Below are positions 7,410 to 15,086 of a stretch of 64,000 nucleotides of DNA, piece by piece (position 1 is the stretch's first letter; each line of letters starts with the position of its first letter). The stretch lies in the NCBI RefSeq assembly GCF_000765145.1, contig NZ_JMGA01000002.1, positions 62,001 to 126,000 on the forward strand. Direction: 5' to 3'. The DNA is from Desulfosporosinus sp. HMP52 (GTDB lineage Bacteria > Bacillota > Desulfitobacteriia > Desulfitobacteriales > Desulfitobacteriaceae). The position numbers and the translations under genes were made by a program. The notes beneath the pieces are model-generated. The model was not told where the DNA came from and searched no databases. It saw nothing but the letters and a program-made list of their open reading frames with translations.

Positions 7410-8765
7410 ATGCGAAGGATTCTAATCGCAGATGATGAAGCGAATATGCGTTGGGTGTTGAAAAGGGCTTTAAGTAGGGAAGGCTATGAGGTGGAAGTTG
7501 TTGAGGACGGGCAACTTGCTGTAGATAGGTCCATTGCAGAGCGGCCAAATCTAGTTCTGTTAGACTTAAAGATGCCCAAAATGGATGGGTTAACCGTGCT
7601 AAAGACCTTGAAGGAGCATTACCCAGATTTAATGATTATCATGATGACTGCCCATGGAAGTACTGCAACAGCGGTTGGAGCTATGAAGGCCGGAGCTCAT
7701 GACTATTTGCTGAAACCTTTTGATATTGATGAGTTACTCATAACCGTTGCGAAAGCTTTTGAAGTAGAAAGTTTACGTGAACAGGTAAATTATTTAAAAG
7801 AAGAAGCTAGTAGCGGGGGATGGCAGCTTGTGGGAATTAGTGAAACAATGAATGGGGTTAAACACTTGGTAGAGCGAGTGGCCCTTACACCAGCTACGGT
7901 ACTTATTCAGGGGGAGTCAGGAACCGGTAAGGAATTGGTTGCCCACGCTATACATACCTTAAGTCCTCGTGTTAATGGACCTTTTATCCGAGTGAACTGT
8001 GCCGCTTTAACTGAAACTCTGCTAGAAAGTGAGCTGTTTGGACATGAAAAGGGAGCTTTTACAGGAGCCCACACTCGCAAGACCGGACGTTTTGAATTAG
8101 CCGATGGAGGGACACTTTTTCTTGACGAGATTGGGGAACTGTCCTTTAATGTCCAAGCAAAACTCTTAAGGGTTCTGCAAGAACGTACTTTCGAGCGAGT
8201 CGGTGGAGAGAAGACAATCAAGGTTGACGTGCGGATTATTGCTGCAACGAATCGCGATTTACTGAAAGAGTCTCAAGAAGGACGTTTTCGAGAAGACCTC
8301 TACTATCGACTCAGTGTCTTTCCGATTTTTATTCCGCCCTTAAAGGAACGTCGGGAAGACATTCCTTTGCTAGTGAACCACTTTTTAAAGAAACTAAGGA
8401 CATACGGGCAAGCAAAAGCTTTTAGCCCTGGAGCTCTTAAGCAGCTCATGAAGTATGACTGGCCGGGAAATGTCCGCGAATTAGAAAACGTGGTGGAACG
8501 AATGGTGATTATTTCCCAAGGACAGGTAATCGAAGATGAGGGGTTGCCCATTTTTAACAACTCACAGAAAGTAAAGGAACCTGATCTCTTTGTTTTGCCT
8601 CCCCAGGGGGTTTCGCTAGAAGAATTAGAAAAATCTTTTCTCCAGCAGGCGATGGAACAAACGGGGGGGAACCAAAGTCAGGCTGCCAAGCGGTTAGGCC
8701 TTTCTAGGCACGCTTTTCTATACCGCTTAGAAAAATACGGAATAGATCCTCATTGGGGGATTTAG
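7410..8765 (+). CDS. NtrC-family sigma-54-dependent response regulator
   Basis: 451 residues. Receiver domain with phospho-acceptor D52 (LVLLDLKMP), central AAA+ domain with Walker A GESGTGKE (about 168-175), the sigma-54 contact loop GAFTGA (about 214), Walker B GGTLFLDEIG (about 233), and a C-terminal Fis-type helix-turn-helix (NQSQAAKRLGLSRHAFLYRL). GAGGAG precedes the ATG. The stop lies 11 bases before the preferred kinase start, so the two form a pair. The best candidate target in this window is the divergent sigma-54 promoter at 7126-7141 (inference from proximity). Confidence 0.95.
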   Translation: MRRILIADDEANMRWVLKRALSREGYEVEVVEDGQLAVDRSIAERPNLVLLDLKMPKMDGLTVLKTLKEHYPDLMIIMMTAHGSTATAVGAMKAGAHDYLLKPFDIDELLITVAKAFEVESLREQVNYLKEEASSGGWQLVGISETMNGVKHLVERVALTPATVLIQGESGTGKELVAHAIHTLSPRVNGPFIRVNCAALTETLLESELFGHEKGAFTGAHTRKTGRFELADGGTLFLDEIGELSFNVQAKLLRVLQERTFERVGGEKTIKVDVRIIAATNRDLLKESQEGRFREDLYYRLSVFPIFIPPLKERREDIPLLVNHFLKKLRTYGQAKAFSPGALKQLMKYDWPGNVRELENVVERMVIISQGQVIEDEGLPIFNNSQKVKEPDLFVLPPQGVSLEELEKSFLQQAMEQTGGNQSQAAKRLGLSRHAFLYRLEKYGIDPHWGI

Positions 8766-8776
8766 GGGGGAATTCT

Positions 8777-9901
8777 ATGCAAAACCATGATGCTCCAGAA
8801 CATAATCGTTCTCGAGCTCTCTTTGACCTCATTATTATTGGGCTTGTAATAGTAATCCTAACTACTATTCATTATACGAACTATCATTATGAAGTGGATT
8901 ATCATATACTCTTGCAATTTGCCTACTATCTTCCGGTTATTTACGCGGCTATGCGCTTTGGGCCGGCTGGAGGAATTATTTCCAGCTTCATTATAACCTT
9001 GCTTTTCATACCTCTGATGACTCATATGCAGAGTAGTCTAACTCCGGCAGCTAAATATACCCAATGGGTAGAAGTGGGTTTAATTAACGTCATTGGTTGG
9101 TTAACAGGCTTTCTAACAGAAGAAGAACGAATAGCGAAGCGTAAATATCAGCTCGCCTTAATGGTTCAAAAAGAATTGGTGGAAAAGTTAAAGCGAGAAG
9201 GGCAGGAACGTGAACGATTAGAAGGTGAGATCCGGCAGACTGAACGAGTAACAGCACTGGGACATATGAGTGCCGGCTTAGCTCATGAAATTCGTAATCC
9301 ATTAGGGATAATGAAAGTAAGTATCCAAATGCTTGCCCAAGAAAAGTGCGGCGATGGAGTGGTTTCGGAGTATTGTCGAATACTTTTAGAAGAATGTGAA
9401 AGACTGAATCGCTTATTAAGCGAGTTCTTGTCCTTTGCCCGCCCCAAAGAACCGGTAAGAGAGAAAATTGCGTTAGGGGAACTTTTAGAGGAAGGGGTAT
9501 GCTTGATCCAACCTGCTTTACAGCAAAGCTTCATTAAGTTGGAACGAGTGCGTAGTGAGCTGGATCAGAAGGAGGTCGAGGTGGATCCGGATCAGATCAA
9601 GCAAGTGATTTTAAACATCTTACTGAATGCTATTGAAGCTCAGGGAATAGGCGGGGTGATTCATTTGCAGGTCGTTGAGGAAGAAGGATATGTAGGTTTT
9701 GCCGTTAGTGATCGGGGACCGGGTATTACCCAGGAGGTTATGCCTTATGTCTATGATCCCTTTTTTACAACAAAGGATAAGGGAACGGGATTAGGGTTGT
9801 CTGTTGTACACCGTATTCTGGACCAACATGGAGGAAAAGTGACTATTTCCAATAATAATGAACGGGGAGCGCGGGTTGAGATACTGTTGCCTTTGATTTA
9901 A
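8777..9901 (+). CDS. NtrB-type membrane histidine kinase
   Basis: About 374 residues. Three or four N-terminal helices (about 16-120) with little extracytoplasmic sequence, a coiled-coil linker (about 125-160, rich in E/K/R), HisKA (GLAHEIRNPLGI, His near residue 170) and HATPase (NILLNAIEA, DRGPGI, GTGLGLSV). The ATG at 8777 is preferred because TAGGGGGG precedes it; an in-frame ATG at 8753 would overlap the regulator gene. With no large sensor loop, it probably senses a membrane-embedded or intracellular signal. Cognate partner of the regulator at 7410-8765. A rho-independent terminator follows at 9914. Confidence 0.93.
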   Translation: MQNHDAPEHNRSRALFDLIIIGLVIVILTTIHYTNYHYEVDYHILLQFAYYLPVIYAAMRFGPAGGIISSFIITLLFIPLMTHMQSSLTPAAKYTQWVEVGLINVIGWLTGFLTEEERIAKRKYQLALMVQKELVEKLKREGQERERLEGEIRQTERVTALGHMSAGLAHEIRNPLGIMKVSIQMLAQEKCGDGVVSEYCRILLEECERLNRLLSEFLSFARPKEPVREKIALGELLEEGVCLIQPALQQSFIKLERVRSELDQKEVEVDPDQIKQVILNILLNAIEAQGIGGVIHLQVVEEEGYVGFAVSDRGPGITQEVMPYVYDPFFTTKDKGTGLGLSVVHRILDQHGGKVTISNNNERGARVEILLPLI

Positions 9902-9913
9902 ATATATAGATAA

Positions 9914-9956
9914 AAACGATCCTTATAGTACGCTTTTTGTACTATAAGAATCGTTT
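9914..9956. terminator. Rho-independent terminator
   Basis: AAACGAT-CTTATAGTAC pairs with GTACTATAAG-ATCGTTT around a T-rich loop just after the kinase gene; near-perfect 17-bp stem. Confidence 0.85.
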
Positions 9957-9983
9957 CCTCGTAAGCCCGTTTATCAATTTCAA

Positions 9984-10150
9984 GAACCCACTTATAGAAG
10001 TCGGTTAGAAGTGGGTGTTCCTTATGTGGCTTCGGTGGGAGGAGAGTCCTCCTTCGCCGCAAAGTAGTCCTTTAGGGTTACAGGCGGCTCGGCGAAACCA
10101 TCCACCGGAGGCTTTCGTCACCGAAGTCTCGATGTTAAGCTTTGCTGAAC
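9984..10150. repeat. Hairpin followed by a degenerate intergenic repeat
   Basis: GAACCCACTT and AAGTGGGTGTTC form a stem at 9984-10020. After it come GTGGCTTCGGTGGGAG, AGAGTCCTCC and TCGCCG, then after an insertion ACCGAAGTCTCGATGTT-AGCTTT-GCTGAAC (about 10114-10152). The last part recurs at 29104-29138, so this is a dispersed noncoding repeat rather than a gene. No reading frame was found here. Confidence 0.55.
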
Positions 10151-10154
10151 CAGT

Positions 10155-10424
10155 TTATTTGCTGATGTATTTCATGCGGCTTGAACCGTAATCTGTGATT
10201 TTATAACATTGATTTAGCTGGCCATGGCCATCTGAGGTGACGTTTGTCAGGGCGATAAGGCCGACGGCTTTTAGGGAAAGCAGATAATCGTCGATACTTT
10301 TATCATTAACATTTCTATCAAGCGGGTACTCTTTTTTTAACATTTTTGTAATTTCTCGATTTGAGAGACCTTCGTTATGGAAGATCATATCTACTACTCT
10401 AAATTTCACAGGTAGTTGTCCCAT
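10155..10424 (-). CDS. Small winged-helix-like protein
   Basis: 89 residues, not recognised as a named family. The pattern (helix at about 5-17, GLSNREITKML turn, then a conserved-looking YLLSLKAVGLIAL helix and a strand pair near the end) looks like a small winged helix-turn-helix DNA-binding domain without a ligand domain. GATAAGGAGG precedes the ATG, which lies 11 bases after the DMT permease stop, so it is co-transcribed with that permease and may regulate it or the wider cluster. A DNA-binding role is inferred from the predicted fold only. Confidence 0.7.
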   Translation of the reverse strand: MGQLPVKFRVVDMIFHNEGLSNREITKMLKKEYPLDRNVNDKSIDDYLLSLKAVGLIALTNVTSDGHGQLNQCYKITDYGSSRMKYISK

Positions 10425-10435
10425 GGTAAGCCTCC

Positions 10436-11431
10436 TTATCGATTTCTTAGATTTACGAGATCTTTAGGATTGCCAATGGTAAGGATAGTGCCAAGGCAAA
10501 TTATAATGACTCCGATAATCAGGTTAGGGGTTAATTGCAAATCATTTAACAGCCATCCGAAGAAGACTGACCACAAAGCAAAGGTAACGTTCAGGCCCAT
10601 AGCGCGCCCTACTCCTGTCATATTCATTGCCCGATACCAGGACAAAAAGGAGGTAGCTCCAATCATAGCAATAACAGCAATATACCACCCAGCCGGTGTC
10701 GTGAAACTATTGAAAAGAATTTGGTAGGTTACTCCTCCTATCAAAGGAAGAATGGCAAAGATATAGACAAAGAAGGATGTGGCTTCCCGTATACCTATTG
10801 CTATTTCTGGATCCACTAAATCCATTCCATAAGTGGAGATAACACCTTCAACTGCCCACCCGATGGCAGCAACCGCAGCTAGTCCTATGCCCAGATAAAA
10901 GTAGGGATAGTTTGATCCCTCGGGTGGAACCATTCCAACTACGAATGAGCCAACAATAGCTAAGGTTATCCCACCCCAAACACGAGGTGAAAGTTTTTCT
11001 TTGAGAAAAATTGCTCCTAAAATAGCGCCTATGGCTGGGTAGGCAGCTGTGATAGCGGCTGTATAGGAAGCGCCAGCGAAGTAAATCCCCAGCAAATTAC
11101 CGGACATCCCAATGGGCCCTCCTAGGACAGAGGCCAGCATGATCATCTTGGCTGGGCGGGTTTTTAGGGTTCGTGCGTAATCACGCCATTTACCCTTGAT
11201 CACATTATGAATAAATATCCACAGTGCGGCGAATCCATCGTGGATACAGGCTCCCACTAAAGGAGCGGCAAAGATACTCATATTGTTTGTGAATGGCCCT
11301 AAAGCGAGTACCATACCCATTAAAACACCGTTTAAACCCCAACACGCGCCTGCCAATAAGCCGCTTCTAATACCTTTTTTTGCAAAGGCAAGGTCTTTTT
11401 CTAGTAATAATGATTGTGTTTGTGCATCCAT
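10436..11431 (-). CDS. DMT-superfamily permease (two EamA domains)
   Basis: 331 residues with about ten transmembrane helices arranged as two EamA repeats (about 20-155 and 170-315). The drug/metabolite transporter superfamily moves small metabolites, often outward; the substrate cannot be read from sequence. An unusually polar loop follows TM3 (HNVIKGKWRDYARTLKTRP, about 77-95). The start follows an AAGGAG site with a long 13-base spacer. Its promoter at 11540-11594 carries the same 32-bp operator found before the BCCT and phosphohydrolase genes, so it belongs to the LysR-linked regulon. Confidence 0.92.
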   Translation of the reverse strand: MDAQTQSLLLEKDLAFAKKGIRSGLLAGACWGLNGVLMGMVLALGPFTNNMSIFAAPLVGACIHDGFAALWIFIHNVIKGKWRDYARTLKTRPAKMIMLASVLGGPIGMSGNLLGIYFAGASYTAAITAAYPAIGAILGAIFLKEKLSPRVWGGITLAIVGSFVVGMVPPEGSNYPYFYLGIGLAAVAAIGWAVEGVISTYGMDLVDPEIAIGIREATSFFVYIFAILPLIGGVTYQILFNSFTTPAGWYIAVIAMIGATSFLSWYRAMNMTGVGRAMGLNVTFALWSVFFGWLLNDLQLTPNLIIGVIIICLGTILTIGNPKDLVNLRNR

Positions 11432-11539
11432 AGTGTTTTATATACTCCTTAAAATATTATTTTTCTAAGGGTAGCCGACTATGAGAAATATTTAACAAAC
11501 TGTGGCGTAAAATTAAATATTAAATCATTGAATGATCGT

Positions 11540-11594
11540 ATTATAAGATTAGTTTTGCCTATAAGTAAAATACATCCTGAATATGCCCCCTATA
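11540..11594 (-). promoter_or_regulatory. Promoter with shared operator, copy A
   Basis: Reading on the minus strand, the operator TATAGGGGG-CATATT-N6-GTATTTTAC occupies 11594-11563. Its end overlaps the -35 box TTTACT (11569-11564), 18 bases before -10 TATAAT (11545-11540), driving the DMT permease gene. See copies at 12843 and 14902. The stretch up to the LysR stop (11740) holds a short hairpin (AGTCGAGATAA with TTATCTCGACT, about 11640-11669) and nothing else. Confidence 0.75.
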
Positions 11595-11739
11595 ATCAAT
11601 TGGAGATGACAACCTATTTCATTTATGACAATAAATAGAAAAGTCGAGATAACGAAAACTTATCTCGACTTAAATGTGCTATTTTTTTATCTAAGCGTAA
11701 ATGTCAGAGGGTATGGCCTAAGGCCACGGCTCGCAAGTT

Positions 11740-12645
11740 TTATTTATACCTTTTGGAGCAGACGTCTTTAATGACCTTAATAAACTCTTTTTCGACTAAG
11801 GAGAGATGATGGCGATTCAGCCATATCAAAAGGATTGTAACCTCTAAATGGGCATCACTGAGGGCGATTTTTTTAATGTTACTGGATTTTACGTATTCGT
11901 CAGCCATGAACTGAGGGACGAAGGCAATTGTTTTTCCTTGAGATAGAATCTTTTCCATCATCTCTAAGTTGTCAACCCTGTAAGATACATTAATATCGCC
12001 ATATTTTTGCAATACACTCGATACGCCGCAATCAGTGATGTACTCAGTGTTGTATAAAAGAATAGGCAAAGAGAGGGCATTCTTGAGGGTCATAGTCGAG
12101 GAGTCCTTAGTCATCTCACAGTTATTCCCGGAAATGATGACTAACTCATCTGAAAACAATTCCTTGAAGTTAATATCTTTTGATTTGGAAAGAGCATCGG
12201 TTTTTAAGATCATCCCAAAATCAGCTTTGCCTGATTGAACATCCCGGAGGATATTGTTTGATTCTCCGACTTTTAAGATGGTATCTACTTTAGGATGGTC
12301 ATGTTTAAAGGTTGTCAATATTTCAGGCATTACAGTTATATTTATGCTTGGGTCAACAGCCATTGAAATATTACCATGTAACTCAATTGAATCGCCATGG
12401 GCAATGGATTTGATTTCATCGACTTTATTAAGAACGTCCTTAGCTATGACAATAATTTGTTCGCCCATTTCAGTAAGTTGGGCTCCTGCATTAGTTCTTT
12501 TTAGTAGAACAACACCTAATTCGTCCTCCAGTTTACTGATAGCAGAGCTAAGCGCAGGTTGTGAAATGTGGGAACGTTCGGCAGCAAGAGAAATAGATTT
12601 AGATTCATGGACAGCAATTAAATAGGATAATTGTTCTAAGCGCAT
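11740..12645 (-). CDS. LysR-family transcriptional regulator
   Basis: About 301 residues. N-terminal winged helix (residues 1-60; SLAAERSHISQPALSSAISK is the recognition region) and a two-lobed effector-binding domain typical of LysR proteins. The ATG at 12645 is preferred: AAGGATGG lies eight bases upstream, whereas the ATG at 12657 has no room for a site. The gene lies between two operons whose promoters carry the same TATA-N5-TATA-type operator, which fits the T-N11-A pattern of LysR boxes; that it binds them is inference. The 454 bases to the BCCT start hold its own promoter region, operator copy B and no further gene. Confidence 0.93.
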   Translation of the reverse strand: MRLEQLSYLIAVHESKSISLAAERSHISQPALSSAISKLEDELGVVLLKRTNAGAQLTEMGEQIIVIAKDVLNKVDEIKSIAHGDSIELHGNISMAVDPSINITVMPEILTTFKHDHPKVDTILKVGESNNILRDVQSGKADFGMILKTDALSKSKDINFKELFSDELVIISGNNCEMTKDSSTMTLKNALSLPILLYNTEYITDCGVSSVLQKYGDINVSYRVDNLEMMEKILSQGKTIAFVPQFMADEYVKSSNIKKIALSDAHLEVTILLIWLNRHHLSLVEKEFIKVIKDVCSKRYK

Positions 12646-12842
12646 ATTTCTAACCATCCTTGATAGTGTATTTGCTATATTTGAAAAATATGAAGTTTAA
12701 ACTTATCGTTATTTATCATTATACTATGGGTGATTCAATATAACAAAGAAAGTGGGAGTAATTAATAACCTTTTACTGGGAGAAACTATGTTTATGAGTA
12801 TTTCTCTTATTAAAATTCCTAATAGCTCGCCACAATATTAAC

Positions 12843-12897
12843 TATAGGGGGTATAATCACTAAGTATTTTACATGGAAATACATTTTACCGTATAAT
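12843..12897 (+). promoter_or_regulatory. Promoter with shared operator, copy B
   Basis: Operator TATAGGGGG-TATAAT-N6-GTATTTTACAT at 12843-12874. The 5' part is itself a dyad (TATA-GGGGG-TATA). Overlapping -35 TTTACA (12868-12873), 18-base spacer and -10 TATAAT (12892-12897). It drives the BCCT transporter gene with a leader of about 195 bases. Confidence 0.8.
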
Positions 12898-13099
12898 CTG
12901 CAACATAAGTGATGGAAATCACAATTACAACTTAAATTTTATGAAGGGGGAAAAGTTAACGGTCTTATTTCGATTTATTAATTTTTTATAAGTGGGGTTC
13001 GTAATATGACCCCAAACCCTCGGACAATCTAATTAAAGTAATTATCGTTTCAATCTTAAACCCGGTTCTCAGATTAAAACACAAGAAAGGGTGAATAAC

Positions 13100-14665
13100 T
13101 TGTCGCAAGAGAAGTCTAAAAGTCTATATGCTCGTATTAATCCTGTTGTTTTCTGGGGCAGTGCTATTTTATGTATTCTGTTATATGCCCCAATGCTTAT
13201 TTTTGGTAAAGAACTGCAACCCTATGTTTCAGTCGTATTAAAAGCTATAACCTATAATATGGACTGGTTATGGTTAGTATTTGCTTTGGGCTGTGTAGTG
13301 TTTTCACTTTGGTTAGCTTTTGGCAGATATGGCAATGTAAAGTTGGGCGGAAAAGACGATAAACCTGAATTCTCAGACTTCAGCTGGATATCGATGATGT
13401 TCACTGGCGGTGTCGGAGCAGGTTTAGTTTATTGGTCCATGGCTGAGCCTATTTTTTATCTTAAGTTTCCTCCTTTCTGGGGTGAGCCATTTTCAGCACA
13501 AGCTGCGCAATTCTCTATTGCTTATGGAATATTTCACTGGGGTATTACGGCCTGGGCTATCTTTGTCCCTGGGGCTATCGCCTTTGCCTACATGATTCAC
13601 GTACGAAAAAAGCCTTTCTTCTACCCAAGCTATGCTTGTCGGGGAATATTGGGAGACCGGGTTGACGGATGGCTGGGCAGAGCTATCGATATCTTCGTAG
13701 TTATCGGTCTGGTAGGCGGATTAGGAACGACCTTAGGAACGGTTATACCTATGATGTCGGCTGTCAGCGCCGATATGCTGGGTATTGCGGATACTATGAC
13801 GGTAAAAATTGCGGTCACACTGGTTGTTGCAGCGGTATTTACCTATAGTGCTTTCGCCGGTTTAAATAGCGGAATTAAAAAGTTGTCTGAATTAAATAGT
13901 TGGTTGTGTATGGGATTATTAGCTTTCGTTATGCTTGTAGGCCCAACCTTATTCATGTTATCCTTTTATGTTGACAGCCTAGGGGTTTTGGCTACTAACT
14001 TTTTGCGGATGAGTTTATATACAGATCCGATTACCAAATCCGGTTTTCCTCAAGACTGGACAGTGTTTTACTGGGCTTGGTGGGCTGCATGGGCTATGTA
14101 TTTCGGGTTATTTGTTGCCAGGATCTCCAAGGGGAGAACGATTAAAAACGTTGTTGTAAATATGATGGTTATAACGACAATCGGCTGTTCCCTGTTCTTC
14201 TTAGTGTTCGGCACCTATGCAGTAGATCTTCAGCTTAATCAAGGAATAGCACTTGATCAGATTATGAAGGATGCCGGTCCTGCGGGAATGATTTCCGCAG
14301 TCTTGCATACCTTACCCTTAACCAAAATAGTGATTCCCTACTTCTTATTTGTAATGCTTATTTTCCAAGCTACGACCATTGATTCCAATGCCTTTATTAT
14401 TTCCATGATTGCTTGCAAAGAGGTTAGGAATGACCAGGAATCTCCCCGTTGGACAAGACTTTTCTGGTGTGGACTCCTTGCTGTGATCGGGGTAGCTATC
14501 ATGATGGTGGGTGGATTACCCGTAGTTCAGCTTTCATCTGTTGCCACCAGCGTACCCATTATAGTAATTATCATTATCTTAGGGCTGTCCCTACGCAAGT
14601 GGCTCAATGAGGATTTCGGCCAAGAGACTAAAGTTCAAGCTGTCGATTATCCGGAAGAAGACTAA
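13100..14665 (+). CDS. BCCT-family transporter (CaiT/BetP-like)
   Basis: About 521 residues with the 12-helix BCCT plan. The glycine-rich TM3 motif (GGVGAGLVYWSMAEP) resembles the CaiT form more than the BetP form, and the signature segment FYWAWWAAWAMYFG followed by ARISKGRT is typical of the family. BCCT proteins move quaternary ammonium compounds such as betaine, carnitine or choline; the aromatic box implies such a cation but the exact substrate is unknown. TTG at 13100 is favoured because AGAAAGGGTG lies seven bases upstream; an in-frame GTG at 13091 touches that site. Controlled by operator copy B and followed by a perfect terminator at 14706. Confidence 0.93.
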   Translation: MSQEKSKSLYARINPVVFWGSAILCILLYAPMLIFGKELQPYVSVVLKAITYNMDWLWLVFALGCVVFSLWLAFGRYGNVKLGGKDDKPEFSDFSWISMMFTGGVGAGLVYWSMAEPIFYLKFPPFWGEPFSAQAAQFSIAYGIFHWGITAWAIFVPGAIAFAYMIHVRKKPFFYPSYACRGILGDRVDGWLGRAIDIFVVIGLVGGLGTTLGTVIPMMSAVSADMLGIADTMTVKIAVTLVVAAVFTYSAFAGLNSGIKKLSELNSWLCMGLLAFVMLVGPTLFMLSFYVDSLGVLATNFLRMSLYTDPITKSGFPQDWTVFYWAWWAAWAMYFGLFVARISKGRTIKNVVVNMMVITTIGCSLFFLVFGTYAVDLQLNQGIALDQIMKDAGPAGMISAVLHTLPLTKIVIPYFLFVMLIFQATTIDSNAFIISMIACKEVRNDQESPRWTRLFWCGLLAVIGVAIMMVGGLPVVQLSSVATSVPIIVIIIILGLSLRKWLNEDFGQETKVQAVDYPEED

Positions 14666-14705
14666 TTATAACGGGGCTGTCGCAGTAAGACTAGCCCGGA
14701 AAATA

Positions 14706-14740
14706 GCAAAAAGCGGCTTCAGCCAGAAGCCGCTTTTTGC
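14706..14740. terminator. Rho-independent terminator, perfect 15-bp stem
   Basis: GCAAAAAGCGGCTTC pairs exactly with GAAGCCGCTTTTTGC around a 5-base loop after the BCCT gene. The next 160 bases to operator copy C contain nothing recognised. Confidence 0.92.
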
Positions 14741-14901
14741 CGTTAAACATATAAACCTGTAATCTAGTAAGGTATTTCGAATCTTTCGTAGACCGAACAT
14801 TAGTAAACGGGTGATGCCCTATGATCATTGTCACCGTCGCTTTTAAATTGAACGAAAAACATCAACTATTAGAAATCCTAATAAGCCCTAGTTAACTTAA
14901 C

Positions 14902-14955
14902 TATACGGGGCATAATTAGTCGGTATTTTACACATAAACGCGAATTGAATATAAT
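14902..14955 (+). promoter_or_regulatory. Promoter with shared operator, copy C
   Basis: Operator TATACGGGG-CATAAT-N6-GTATTTTACAC at 14902-14933, overlapping -35 TTTACA (14927-14932); 17-base spacer; -10 TATAAT (14950-14955). Drives the phosphohydrolase gene at 15087 with a leader of about 125 bases. 22 of 32 positions are identical in all three copies. Confidence 0.8.
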
Positions 14956-15086
14956 TCACATTGAAAGTGAATGAAGTAACAAGTATTAGCAACTGGGTGT
15001 TTTGATCGTTATGTAGCAAAATTTTCCCCACTATGTTGGAGGATTGCAAATAACCTAGCATTAATTCATAAGGAGTGACAAGTATT

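Noticed and set aside
7116-7548. Open frames on the minus strand upstream of the NtrC-type gene
   Set aside because: They run across the sigma-54 promoter, the inverted repeat and the start of a certain gene, have no ribosome site and no family pattern.
12658-12760. Possible fourth copy of the 32-bp operator before lysR
   Set aside because: Only a short CACCCATAGTATAA-like piece fits; the GTATTTTAC half is absent, so autoregulation through this element is not supported.
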